NCBI GenBank assembly: GCA_958450365.1 | Contig: CAUEEP010000893.1 | Location: 248,001 to 312,000 of the forward strand | From: Mesorhabditis belari | Taxonomy: Eukaryota > Nematoda > Chromadorea > Rhabditida > Rhabditidae | DNA: 64,000 nucleotides | Reading direction: 5' to 3' | Shown here: positions 11,140 to 21,300 of the stretch, piece after piece | Numbering within the stretch: the stretch's first letter is position 1 | How the letters are laid out: each line of letters opens with the position of its first letter | Notes under the pieces: model-generated | Told to the model about the DNA's origin: nothing | What the model saw: only the letters and a program-made list of their open reading frames with translations | Database searches by the model: none | Made by a program: the position numbers and the translations under genes

Positions 11140-12445
11140 TTTTGTTCTTAAAAAAGAGAAGCGAAAAGTTAAGGCTTTTAGGCGAATGGTGCTAAAGATG
11201 AAAGAGGAATCGATCGAGGAACGTGAAAGAAGAGAAAGAGAGAGAATCGATCGAAAGAAATGTTCAACGATTCAACGGCACTTCAAAAAGTGACATACAA
11301 CAATGCAAGGTTAGTTTGCCAAAATCTCATAAATTTATTAACGAAAACCAAGGATTTTCACAGGTTAGAACAAAAATTTTGAAAATTTGCATTGCGTTTG
11401 GCCTTTCCAAGATTTGTTAGATCGTATTAGCTTGGCAAAATTAAAGTTATTGCTATAATTTTTTGAGTTTTGATTGCTTATGTTGGGTAAATTTTTTGAT
11501 TAATCTATCAAGCCGTTTTCTCGAAATATTCTCTCAAAGATTTGTCAAAATATTGACTATCAAGGATCGATCGAGGAACGTGAAAGAAGAGAAAGAAAGA
11601 GATGAATCGATCGAAGCTAGCCTTAGGCTGGCTGACTATTTAGCAGCTCAAATTCTGTCAAAATTTGAGTCAAGCACCTCAGAAATATCAGAAAGAGTAT
11701 TGTCGTGTACTCTTGACAGCTTTTCCCTAGGCAGAGTGAAGAGATTAAAAAGATTCAAAATGATAAGAGTTGAGGGGGAATCGAGAGAGATTTGACAAAT
11801 GGAATAGAGAAATCGAATAGAGAAATCGAGAGAGAAATCGAATAGAATGTCGCCATGTAAATATTTCGTTTTCTTTTTCAAAAAAATGCAACAATTTGAA
11901 AATATAAATCTAGGAAACGATTTATAGTTACAAAATGCTTAGAGGGGCGCGCAGGAACAAAAAGTAAAGCTTTGCCGGTAAACTTACACTTCTTACACTT
12001 ACATTTCTTACAATCCCATTACAAACAAGTTCGAATTTACATATAAAATGGAGGGAAATGAAAATGAAGGGACTATTCCATCACTAATTGAAGGGCTTCA
12101 CGAAAGCTGTTATGAGATCTTTCGATCATTTCATTCCATTACATTTCTCAAGCGAGAAGTTTCTAAATTTTTAATTTTAAAAGCTAACTTTCTCAAATAT
12201 TGAAAAAGATATTAATAAATCAGTCAAAAAAAAACGTTAACGAAAACCGAATTCGTATAAGTAAACTATTATAGATAAATGATGATTGAACAGCTGTTTT
12301 CTACTGTTTTTCCCTGAGGAAACCACGCCCACTTTTTGGACATTCACCAATCAACATTCAGATGTTTCTTTCAAGAAATTTAGAAATATCAGCGAGAATC
12401 TCCCAAAAGTTTTTCTCCGCACTTCACCCCAAATTTCTCGATGTG
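11140..12445. repeat. Upstream region of unit 2, copied flank
   Basis: This block matches 3900-5300: the ATCGATCGAGGAACGTGAAA motif at about 11.21 and 11.57 kb, GCTAGCCTTAGGCTGGCTGAC at 11.61 kb and the TACTCTTGACAGCTTTT segment at 11.70 kb. 12.3-12.45 kb matches 6.39-6.53 kb (TTTTTGGACATTCACCAATC). No gene is supported. Confidence 0.55.
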
Positions 12446-12552
12446 TAGTCTAGAAGTCTAGAAGTCTAGAAGTCTAGAAGTCTAGAAGTCTAGAAGTCTA
12501 GAAGTCTAGAAGTCTAGAAGTCTAGAAGTCTAGAAGTCTAGAAGTCTAGAAG
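12446..12552. repeat. 8-bp tandem repeat GTCTAGAA, about 13 units
   Basis: A nearly perfect array of GTCTAGAA. Every unit contains the palindrome TCTAGA. A single unit occurs in the homologous block at 6528-6540 (AGAAGTCTAGAAG), so the expansion is local and recent. Confidence 0.95.
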
Positions 12553-13279
12553 ATAACGCAAACTTCAAGAAATCAAATCAATCCATCCTAGAGCATAGAA
12601 AATACATTTTTCTAAATTAAATTTCGTTTTAAAAAAATAAATTGAGGATTTTAAGTGATTTTTCTCTTTTCTTTTTCTAAAATTAGATTGATCTAACATC
12701 CATGATTATTTAAATTAACTAGCTTTGATGAAATAACTTAAAGATCTAGTCTTTATGTTCATTTTCTCAAATATTTAAAAAGATATTAATAAATGAGTCA
12801 AAAAAAAAACCTTAACGAAAACCGGATTCGTATAAGTAAAGTATTATAGAAAAATGATGAGTGAACAGCTCTTTTGTAATGTCCTTCTCCGAGAAAACCA
12901 CGCCCACCTTTTCCACATCCACCAATCAACATCCAAATATTTCTTTCAAAAATTAGGGCTCGATTAGGGAGACGACCAAGGAGAACAAAACAGAAAAAAA
13001 AGCAAAGCTTTTTCAAAGCAAAGATCGCTTTGTCATTTTCTTAGATCCCCTTGTGATTGGTTTTGGGCAGTATGAGAGGGGTTGATATTCGTGCCCGTCA
13101 GCTCGAGAGAGAGAGAGAGAGGGAGAGAGATGGGGTATGCTATCCCCCGCCCCTTCGCTCACCTCTTCTTCTTCCCTTTGCCGGCCTTTCTTGGCAAAAA
13201 ATTCTGGAGGAGGCTCGAAAATGTAGTTTGTCGAAACTTCTTTGTTACAGCTAGAGAGACAGGCTAACTAGGGAAGAGT
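12553..13279. other. Intergenic repeats
   Basis: No gene seen. 12740-12900 repeats the 12.18-12.32 kb block (CAGTCAAAAAAAAACGTTAA type). 12.96-13.27 kb matches 6.84-7.05 and 17.52-17.93 kb, with a short GAGAGA run at 13.1 kb. Confidence 0.45.
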
Positions 13280-13400
13280 ACAGAGTCGAACTTCGATATA
13301 ACGAACCTCAAGCGTTCGGCCAAAAAGTTCGTTATAAGTGCTCGTTGTATTAAAGATCATTTTAAGGTAAAACCCTTCGTTGGGACCAAAAAATAGAAGG
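13280..13400. mobile_element. Tigger/pogo-like terminal fragment
   Basis: The sequence GTCGAACTTCGATATAACGA followed by a later GTTCGTTATAAGTGCTCG has the TATAACGAAC style of Tigger (pogo) element ends. Only an end is present. It abuts the palindrome that interrupts the Y copy of unit 3. Confidence 0.5.
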
Positions 13401-13450
13401 CGGAGCCAAGGACTAGGGGAAAAGTGCCCGTAATTCTTGAACACCGCGGT

Positions 13451-13516
13451 GAACAAGTGAGTGTTTCGCACACTACACGGTGCGCCGTGTAGATTGAGAA
13501 ACACTCACTTGTTCGA
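13451..13516. repeat. Palindrome made of the Y exon-2 boundary
   Basis: GAACAAGTGAGTGTTTC on the left is mirrored by GAAACACTCACTTGTTC on the right, with CACGG/CCGTG at the centre. The right arm is the end of exon 2 of Y plus its splice donor; the left arm is an inverted copy. This looks like a rearrangement scar that removed the normal 3' end of Y in unit 3. Confidence 0.75.
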
Positions 13517-13665
13517 GGGCAGCATTGGCCTCAGTTTCCGCTGGGTTTCCATTTCCAAAGAGCTCCTCATCGACCTCTTGCATGTTCTAAAAAGCTCAAT
13601 TGAGAAGAGAGGCTTTATTATACTTGAATCATGTCGAATCCCAACGATGAACCAGAGTCAGACAT
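13509..13665 (-). CDS. Small unknown protein Y, unit 3 (3' end lost)
   Basis: Exon 1 is 13624-13665 (MSDSGSSLGFDMIQ) and exon 2 is 13509-13586 (NMQEVDEELFGNGN). The start is two bases after GTACTCAG. The downstream exon seen in units 1 and 2 is replaced by a palindrome and a Tigger end. Upstream, about 100 bp away, lies AATAAA (near 13770), belonging to X; this stop, poly(A) signal, short gap and acceptor arrangement is the usual layout inside nematode operons. Confidence 0.5.
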
Positions 13666-13853
13666 CACTGAGTACAAAGTTTCATAAGCAAAAATATGCA
13701 AATCTTGAGAGAAATAAGGTATCAAATACCATAGGGAAATGGAAAAACGTCCGCAAAAGATTTATTGAAAACAAGAATTAAACAACCTTCATCAACAATA
13801 ACCCGATAAAAATGCAAATTCATCACAGAAATGAAGACTAGAGATCTTTTAAA

Positions 13854-14378
13854 TTAGTGTTCCCGTTGGAATAGTTCGCTGAGATCTGGCTTAGGAGATT
13901 TGTAAATATTTTCGAAGGGGTTCTCGCTCTGCTTGTCATCCTTTTCCTTGATGTCCACCCCTTCACCCTAAAAATTTATGTAAAATTTTTTAAATACTTC
14001 TCTTTTCAATTCTTGTTTCTAATAAACGCTTGTTACTGTATATGTTACGTCCGATCTAGACTCAGTCTGGATGAAGTTAGATATTAGACATCTAAGTTGC
14101 ACTAGTGAATTCATAAAGCTCAGATTAATTTTGGAAAAAATCAAATTTCAGGAATCACCTGTACGAGAAGTTGATCAATGATTGACTTCCACTTCATTGA
14201 AACACCAGGGGGCAATTCGGGCCACACGTATTGTTGAGGAAATTCTCCCAATAATGGAGGCGCCTAGAAATGTCTGTTTTGCAAAAGATTCAATTTTAGT
14301 GATACTATCGTATATGTTAAATCGAAATTTTATTTAGATTCACCACGTGCATCGCTGGAGTTTCAAGGAAGAGCCTCC
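13854..14378 (-). pseudogene. Gene X, unit 3, 5' truncated
   Basis: Exon 3 (13854-13967) and exon 2 (14159-14263) are intact and in frame (PPLLGEFPQQYVWPEL; EKDDKQSENPFEN; SELFQREH then TAA). Exon 1 is cut at about 14378, where the sequence jumps directly into the 3' flank of the next X copy. The junction is that of an unequal exchange between tandem units. A fused transcript starting upstream cannot be excluded. Confidence 0.6.
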
Positions 14379-14484
14379 ATTATTGAAAAGATTTATTGAA
14401 AACAAAAATTAAACAACCTTCATCAACAATAACCCGATAAAAATGCAAATTTCTCACAGAAATGAAGACTAGAGATCATTTAAA

Positions 14485-15549
14485 TTAGTGTTCCCGTTGG
14501 AATAGTTCGCTGAGATCTGGCTTAGGAGATTTGTAGCTGTTTTCGAAGGGCTTCTCGCCCTGCTTGTCATCCTTTTCCTTGATGTCCACCCCTTCACCCT
14601 AAAAATTGATATAAAATCTTTAAATATTTGAAATACTTCTCTTTTCAATTCATGTTTTTAATAATTGCTCAATATCAACTGAGTGGATGGAATCGGGAGT
14701 GCGCCAGAGAACGTTTCGATAACGCGCTTATTTAAGTTGGCTTTTATAGGATTTGGGACTAGATGTTCTGCATCGAATAATAGAAAATGCACTTAGAAAA
14801 TGAAAATAGAAAATGCACTTAAATTTGCTAAACTAAACGTATGATCTACTTGATCTAATACAGATGATCTAATGCCTTTGATCCAATACCAATTATTTGT
14901 TAAGGGTTAGATGCTGCATAAGTTTCAATTCTCTTCTGCCTAAAGCTATCGTTGGTTTCTATTTCATTCCGCCGGGCTTTAAACCTTGAAAATCTTTAAG
15001 AGTCTATAAAATATCTTGCAAAATACTCGTGAGAAGTCCTCACCAACTAAAAGTAAACCCTACAGGCCACGGTAAAAGTTCTGTTCTTTTTAAAATTCTC
15101 TTTAATTGAATTCTCCCTAATGGTCATGATTTCATAAGTGTTGATAGCCAAAAGATAGCAAATATTTCACAGAATTTAAATCTTACTACCGTTTTTAAAT
15201 ACATGATGCCACATGCATGGCCAGTTCAAGGAGTAATAAGACAACTAACTTGCACTAGTGAATTCATAAAGCTCAGATTAATTTTGAAAAAAATCAAGTT
15301 TCAGGACTCACCTGTACGGGAAGTTGACGAATGATTGACTGCCAGGTTACTGGAGCACCAGGAGCCAATTCGGGGCATACGTATTGTTGAGCAAATTCTC
15401 CCAACAATGGAGGCGCCTAGAAATGTTTGTTTTGCAAAATATTCAAGTTTAGTGAGACTATCGTGTATCTAAAATAGAATTTTAGTTAGACTCACCACGT
15501 GCGTTGTTGGACATTCAATAAAGAGCATCTGTTGCATCCCCATCACCAT
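14485..15549 (-). CDS. Small unknown protein X, unit 4 (most complete copy)
   Basis: Three phase-0 exons, 15496-15549, 15312-15416 and 14485-14598, give 90 residues: MVMGMQQMLF, then APPLLGEFAQQYVCPELAPG, then GEGVDIKEKDDKQGEKPFEN and a SPKPDLSELFQREH end with TAA. The start is after a TCTTCAG acceptor and a CAACAACAA-type leader. Introns are unusually long (79 and 713 bp) for this genome. Acidic and glutamine/proline-rich, without signal peptide or membrane segment. Z is missing here: immediately upstream of X lies the region that normally precedes Z (15.61 kb), so this X copy may be driven directly by the Z promoter. No known family. Confidence 0.6.
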
Positions 15550-15609
15550 TTCTTGTTGCTGTTGTGGCAGCTGAAGATCGAGGTGAGACCCAGGGTTTTC
15601 CATGTTTTA

Positions 15610-16232
15610 CCCTAAAAGTGAAAAGTTAAGGCTTTTAGGCAAATGATGCTAAAGGAAAAAGAGAAATCGATGGAAGAACGTGAAAGAGGAGAAAGAAAGA
15701 GATGAATCGATCGAAAGAAATGTTCCACGATTTGCACTCCAAAAAGTGACAGAAAGCAATGCAAGGTTTGTTTCCCAAAATCTCCTAATTTGGTAATCTC
15801 CTAAACGAAAACCATTAGAACAAAAATTTTGAAAATTTCCATTACGTTTGAACTTTCCAAAATTTGTTAGATGGTATTAGCTTGACAGAATCGAAGTTTT
15901 TGTTATAATTGCCATAGTTTTATCGAAATTCGCTTGCTTATATTGGTAAAATAGAAAGAAGAAAAAGAATTTATCAAGCCGTTTTCTCAAAATATTTTGT
16001 CAAAGATTGTCAAAATTTTGTTTTTCAAAGAAGCTCACTCCTTCAGCTAGCCTTAGGTTGGCTGTCCTTTTAGTAGTTGAAATTTCTCACAACTTTACTA
16101 TAAACAAGTTCAAATTACAAAAAAAAATCGATCTGGTATGAAAGCTTTTCTAGAACAGAGTAAATTTTTATCACAAAACTGAAAATCTTCGGTATGGTCA
16201 TTCAGACTTTTCCTCGTTTTGGAAAAGCCCGC
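15610..16232. repeat. Upstream region of unit 4, Z deleted
   Basis: AAAAGTGAAAAGTTAAGGCT at 15.61 kb and the following ATCGATCGAAAGAAATGTTC match the sequence upstream of Z at 3.9 and 11.17 kb, but Z itself is absent: X exon 1 is followed within 15 bp by this block. The deletion breakpoint is at about 15605. Confidence 0.6.
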
Positions 16233-16350
16233 CTCTAAGAGAAGAGAAAGTAAAGAAAGGAAAGAAAGTAAAGAAAGGAAAGAAAGGAAAGAAAGTAAAG
16301 AAAGGAAAGAAAGTAAAGAAAGTAAAGAAAGGAAAGAAAGGAAAGAATGG
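16233..16350. repeat. Pure purine tract, GAAAGTAAAGAAAG-like
   Basis: About 115 bp consisting almost only of A and G with a quasi-period of 5-10 bases (AAAGAAAGGAAAGAAAGTAA). Such tracts can form triplex DNA; that is known for the class, not shown here. Confidence 0.85.
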
Positions 16351-18030
16351 TTTTCAAAAGAGAATTTCCAGTAAAATGGAGGATTGAGTTATGAAAGTGA
16401 TAGCATTGATCACAAATCTAAATATTGGTTGTTGCAGAATGGTAAATGAGTATATAATGGCTATAATGGTATTCAGTGATCACGTGTAATAATGGAATAA
16501 GGTTAATGATTTGAAGGGAGAAGGAGAAAGAAGCTTTTGCATATTTTTCATAACATAAATTGATTTAAATCAATTGATTCAATTGAATCCAATGAAACAG
16601 AAGTCTCGGTTCATTTAAAGCATAGATTTTCAAAAGTAAATCTGGTTTTTAGGCAAATTACGGCAAAAATAGCGAAATTTTTAGCTTTTTATTTTTCTTT
16701 TCTTAGAAAATCTCCAAAATCAGATCATGAAAAAAAGGGAAAAATCTTTTGCAATTCTTGAAGATGATTAGAATACTTTTTACAACTTCGTAAATAGTTA
16801 ATTGAGGGGCAACTGATCACAAACAAACAATAAAGAGTAATCGTTTGTACGCGTTTCTCATAGGCAAAGCCTATGAGAAACCCATCAATTCATTTTTCCA
16901 TGTAAGCCTAAATTTTTTCTTTAAGGACTTTTTGGCGTCAAATAGTCTGAAATACTTTTTTTTTTTTTTTTTTTTTTGAGTAGAGAACATAGCTCCAGCG
17001 GTGAGATAAGAACAGAACTCAACAAATGACTACACACGCTTTTTTTGCTTATCAATATGTAAACATTTTCTTTTACTAAATACCCAAAAATCATCAATCC
17101 CAAGTTACATTTATTCTTAAAGAAAAAAAATTTTAAAATATCGATTCCCGGCATCGAGAATTTTCCAAACGTTTTTCTCCGCACTTCACCTCAAATTTCT
17201 CGATGTGTAGACAATGAAAAAGTTTAAAAGATGACGTAAACTTAAAAATTGAAATCTTAAAAATTGAAAAAGCCAAAATTCCCCTTTGGCTGAAAAAGCC
17301 AAACAAACCAAAGCCAAAAAAATTAAAATCTTTCCCAAAATCCCCTCTTCCTTTTCCCATAAACCCACAAACAGCTTTCCCCTTGCTACTATTTTAGTTA
17401 TCAATTAGAAGGAATTTCCTGGAGATGATTCACTTTTAAGGCGCGTTCAAGACCGATTACATGTTATAATACTTAAATTCCTAGCAAGAGTTTATCCTTG
17501 AATTAAAGACAAAAGCAGGCTTGATTAGGGAGACGATCAAGGAGAACAAAACAGAAAAACACAATCGCAATCGCCTTACGTTTTGTTTCCAATCGAATTT
17601 GTTTTCTTTTCTTTTTCAAAGCAATGATCGTTTCGTCATTTCCTTAGACCCTCCCTGTGATTGGTTGTGCAGTATGAGAGGGATCGATATTCCTCTTGCC
17701 AGCTCGAGAAAAGGGATGGGTATGCTCCGCCCCCCTCCGCCCACCCCATCCCTCAGCTCTTCCCCCTCTCTTTACCGGCCTTTCTTGCTGAAAAATTCTG
17801 GAAGAAGGTCGAAAAAGGGCTTGTTGGTGAAAGAATTCTGTCGGATTTCAAATTTTACTTTGGGCTTCAAAAAGCTTGTAGAAATTCTTTGTTACAGCTA
17901 GAGAGGCAAGCCCCCAACTAGGGAAGAGCACTAGGTGACTGTGGGATTTCGAAACGAGAAATCCAGTAGAAAATCGAACGGGGAATCCAAATTTGTAGTC
18001 AAAATCTGCTGAATAGCTGAAGTTTGTCAA
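16351..18030. other. Intergenic repeats
   Basis: No supported gene. 16.43-16.63 kb matches 5.9-6.1 kb; 17.15-17.5 kb matches 6.45-6.8 kb; 17.52-17.93 kb matches 6.84-7.05 and 12.96-13.27 kb. A 23-base T run is at 16.95 kb. A 20-bp perfect palindrome, CATAGGCAAAGCCTATGAG type, is at 16.86 kb. Confidence 0.45.
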
Positions 18031-18033
18031 AGT

Positions 18034-18115
18034 GGGGGATACGAAATCACGACAAAAATTCGATTCGTTCCGTAAAACGAACAGACAAGCACACTACCCG
18101 CTACACTACGACCGT
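18034..18115 (-). pseudogene. tRNA-like sequence with long variable arm, degenerate
   Basis: On the minus strand a box-A-like TAGTGTAGCGGG is followed by an anticodon-arm-like region, a variable-arm hairpin ending TCGAATTTTTG and a poor box B (ATTTCGTATCC). It is a diverged relative of the element at 18.49-18.58 kb, 450 bp away in the same orientation. The acceptor stem does not pair. I read it as a class II tRNA pseudogene or tRNA-derived repeat. Confidence 0.4.
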
Positions 18116-18493
18116 CTTTGAATAGGAAGCATAAACTCAACTCAAGAGCGTATACGAAAAGCTTTGACGCCAGAAATCTTGCGTTTGCGTGCTATTCGAC
18201 AGATTTTGATTACACATTCAGATTCCCTTTTCGATTTTCTATCGAATCGGCTAACCAGGAAAGGTCACAAGGCTGGGGTGGCCAAATGATATGAGCAGGA
18301 TTTTACGCTGATTTCGATGCTGCTGCCCGTTTTTGCAGCAATTTATAAAATGAATGAAACCTAATTTAACATTACATCTTGCACAACCCATAAAACCATA
18401 CGTTCCACAATTTTCAAAGAGTTCAAAGAGAGAGTTTATCATTAAAACAAACTTCGACGGGTGTTCAAAAAGACAAAACAAAACGAGTACAAA

Positions 18494-18584
18494 ATGGAGG
18501 GATCGAACCCGAGCAAAAATTCGATAGCTCTCGAAAACTTGTTTCGGAAACAAGCCCCTTATCCACTACACCACGCGGCGACTT
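18494..18584 (-). pseudogene. tRNA-like, class II shape with CCG anticodon
   Basis: Box A is TGGTGTAGTGGA and box B GGGTTCGATCC. The anticodon arm is perfect: CTTGT, loop TTCCGAA, ACAAG, giving anticodon CCG. Between it and the T arm lies a variable arm with stem TTCGA/TCGAA, longer than that of an ordinary arginine tRNA. The acceptor ends do not pair convincingly (GCCGCG against CCATTTT), so aminoacylation is doubtful. Nematodes are known to carry atypical tRNAs with variable arms (nev-tRNAs); this could be a relic or relative. Confidence 0.45.
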
Positions 18585-18725
18585 TCCAAGACAGTGAAAG
18601 AAGCCTTATATAGGGACTGATCTCTAATTTGGACTTAAACTTCTCTGTCAGATTCCTCGCGTTTCCAAATCCGTTTACAAAAATGGATAGCAGCACTTCT
18701 TTAAAATGTAGAAGGTTCCGAATCG

Positions 18726-18790
18726 GGGGTTTTTTATAAAACCCCCGACGGGTTTTATAAAACCCTGATAAAACCCCCGATAAAACGACT
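18726..18790. repeat. Short palindromic repeat of ATAAAACCCCCG
   Basis: GGGGGTTTTTTATAAAACCC followed by two more partial copies of CCCGATAAAAC form a strong hairpin. No coding role seen. Confidence 0.75.
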
Positions 18791-19795
18791 TAAACTGCTT
18801 AATTTTAGATCCGAATCCTATTCGATCCGAAAAGAGTAAATTCATTCGACCCGAACTTGACTTTTACCCAAAAAAAGCTGACCCAAAACAGCTTTAATAT
18901 GCTAGACCACCCAGATAAGCTGCTTAAAGTCATCGGATTTTCTTTTCACCCCAAACTTGTTTCTTGTACAAGATAAGGTTGCCTCACCAGAGTTGCTTTG
19001 TGCTTTGTGTGTTGATAAAGTTGCTTTGTGAAGAGAAACATGGGGTTCAAGATGAATTCGAGATGAATTCAAGATGAATCATCTTCCCAAGAAAATCGGG
19101 GAGATGGCCGGACCTTTTCCCAACTCCGCCCAACTCTTCCCTCTCCCTTTTCCCTTCGTCTGCCCATTTTCTCTTTCCCTGATCACTTCCCCTTTGTATC
19201 TATCACTGTCTAAAAAAATTGTGAACAAACAAAGGGGATCAAGGAAAATGGGTGACCGACAAGTGAATATTAAAATCGAAATAGGGGTCGCTGGTGAAGA
19301 AATGTGATTGACTGATGCTTGCCAAAATTTAGGTCTTTTTTTAGATGATTTGAATTGAATTGAATTGAATAATCATCATCAACTAATTCCCCTAAATACT
19401 AATGAAATCAGTAGTACTTTTTTGAACTTGAAAACATCGGAAAAAGTGACCAACTAGAGAGATCAACTAGTAATAGTAATCGAATCCCTCAGAACTTGAG
19501 TGGGAATGAGTGACACTGATTTTTCGTTTTCTTTAATGTTCTTGTTTAATCAGTGTAGTTAAAGTTAAAGGGAAAACCTTTAGAATTCACGTTTAAAATA
19601 AAAAATATTTATTTAAATTTTGGTTTAATAAATTGATGATTGCAGATTGATTGCTCGACCTCACGCATGACTTCTTGACGTTCAACGTTCAACGTTCAAC
19701 GCATGACGTTGAACCGAACCGCATGATTTGAAAAACTTCCGCTTTAAGAAATGGCAAAAAGTTTATTTCCAATAAATTGTTTTCAAAGAAACTAC
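18791..19795. other. Intergenic, nothing supported
   Basis: An open frame at 19.07-19.31 kb (starting MNHLPKKIGEM) has no acceptor, no homology I recognise and biased composition; I do not call it. Small tandem runs of GAATT (19.36 kb) and ACGTTCA (19.68 kb) occur. Confidence 0.4.
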
Positions 19796-19921
19796 AATCG
19801 ACTTTCTATATAACGGAAGGCCGACGCTAACCTATTTTAAGTAGTTAACGGAATTCTATATAACGGAAACTCTATATAACGGAAGGAAAATTTGGTCCCG
19901 CTTATATAACAGCCATTTCTA

Positions 19922-20145
19922 TTAGACTTGTGTTTTGGTTGAACCGGAAACGTTCTTTTTCGGTTCGGTTTCGGTTTTGGTTTTGGTTAACCGAACCAAA
20001 CTGAAAAACTCAGCTTCTTTGTTGAACCGAAACCGAACCAAGCCAAAAGACTCATCTTTTTGGTTGAACAGAACCAAACCGAAAGATTTCGGTTGACTTC
20101 GGTTGAGCCAAAACCGAACGAAAAGAGCCAACCGAAACAAGTCTA
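19922..20145. mobile_element. Palindromic MITE with GGTT/AACC-rich arms
   Basis: The ends AGACTTGTGTT and AACAAGTCT are inverted, and the whole 224 bp is built from CGGTT/AACCG motifs that pair across the centre. It appears to have landed inside the Tigger end. Confidence 0.65.
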
Positions 20146-20342
20146 CTTTCTATATCACGAAATACTTAAGATATTCAGTCATCAAATTGACCAATTTACT
20201 GCCGAAAACTCTTTAATATTACGTAATGTTTTATATTTGCATCGTGATTAAGCGTACAGATGTATTTAAAAGTTGACGCTTGCTTATTCTTGGTCTTCTC
20301 TCATTCATTTATCTTTCGATATTTTTGTTTGCTTTAATATTG

Positions 20343-20810
20343 TTTTATTTCAAGGATGCACAAACGAATAAGTTTTTCTCTTGAGCAAATTGCACAACTT
20401 ATCAAAGACAAACGAGAAGAAAAATACACAAATGATGAAATGAAATACGCCGAAGACCGCTTTTTATGCAATTTTGGCACAAAGTGAATATTAGGGGAAG
20501 CTTTGATTTTATTGCCAACAACCAAAAGAGCATTTGTAGCAAAGGATGAAACTCTAGAAGAGGCAATTTTATCATAGTTAAAGAGCAGCGCAGCCAAAAT
20601 ACTCCGATTAGCGGGTAAATTCTTCGTGAAAAGGCCCTTTCTTTTACAAAATACTTTGAAAATACCGATTTTAAAGCAAGTGAAGGATGGTTGTCGACAA
20701 CCATGGATGGTTGTCGTCTTTCAAGAAGCGCCACTCGATTGTTTTCAAGTCGATTCAAGGCAAAGAAAAGGATGCCAACGTAGGTGATTTGCAGGATTGG
20801 CAAAAGAACG
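20343..20810 (+). pseudogene. Tigger/pogo transposase N-terminal remnant (CENP-B-like)
   Basis: It starts MHKRISFSLEQIAQLIKDKR, then after damage reads QNTPISG..REKALSFTKYF and FKASEGWLSSFKKRHSIVFK, the CENP-B-type second helix-turn-helix (GWLxxFKKRH) found in Tigger transposases. A 12-bp duplication (GATGGTTGTCG repeated) interrupts this motif, and there are stops after the first 43 codons. The DDE catalytic part is absent. Confidence 0.72.
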
Positions 20811-20884
20811 TCATTTATTATACGTTAACTTTGATAAATGAAATATCAAATTCGAATCGTCCACCATTAGCATTTGAGCAGGCT

Positions 20885-21300
20885 TGCAGGCGTTTCGGGT
20901 AGGCGTCAACGGTGGCGATCAAATAGGCTGCATCGAGCTCTTCCCACGCTTTCAACACTGATTTCTTCAAGCTTTCGATGTTTTTGGTGGGGCTTTGAAC
21001 AAGCTAGAACCGATCACACTGAAAAACTTTGAAATTGGGTTGAGGTCTGAAAAGCTAGATGGACACTCAGAAAAAGAAATGAAATTGTTTATTGTTGTTT
21101 GGCAGTTGTTTTGTTTTGTTTTTTCGGGAAGTTGTTTTGGCAGAACTCTTGGACTTTCTTGGATTTGTGGGCCGGTGCGCCATCTTGCTGATAAGTTCAA
21201 ATGCAATTTTCAAAATGTTTACAGCCCAGGGCAAGAGTTGATCCTTGAGAAGAGCCAGGTAGTTAGCTTGTTACCGCACATGATACCTTGTGGCGACAAT
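20885..21300 (-). pseudogene. Tc1-like transposase remnant, C-terminal half
   Basis: On the minus strand one reads ALLKDQLLPW, then QQDGAPAHKSKKVQEFCQNN (second catalytic Asp in QDGAPAH), then FSDLNPI and AWEELDAAYL..YPKRLQA, in the order of Tc1/IS630 transposases, but across at least two frames. The DLNPIE catalytic Glu appears replaced (DLNPIS). It lies in opposite orientation directly after the Tigger remnant. Confidence 0.78.

Larger units (their letters stand above)
19796..20830 (+). mobile_element. Tigger/pogo-like DNA transposon remnant
   Basis: The left end CAATCGACTTTCTATATAAC and several repeats of CTATATAACGGAA resemble Tigger termini. A coding remnant follows at 20.34-20.81 kb. 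The element is interrupted by a palindromic insert at 19.92-20.15 kb, after which the broken end motif CTACTTTCTATATCACGAAA continues. The right end is lost near a second, unrelated transposase fragment. Confidence 0.6.

Noticed and set aside
913..13781. Plus-strand frames starting near 913, 9002 and 13461 with shared sequence LRNTHLFEG
   Set aside because: They are antisense to the Y gene and its spacer; the minus strand has conserved splice sites, starts and stops, the plus strand does not.
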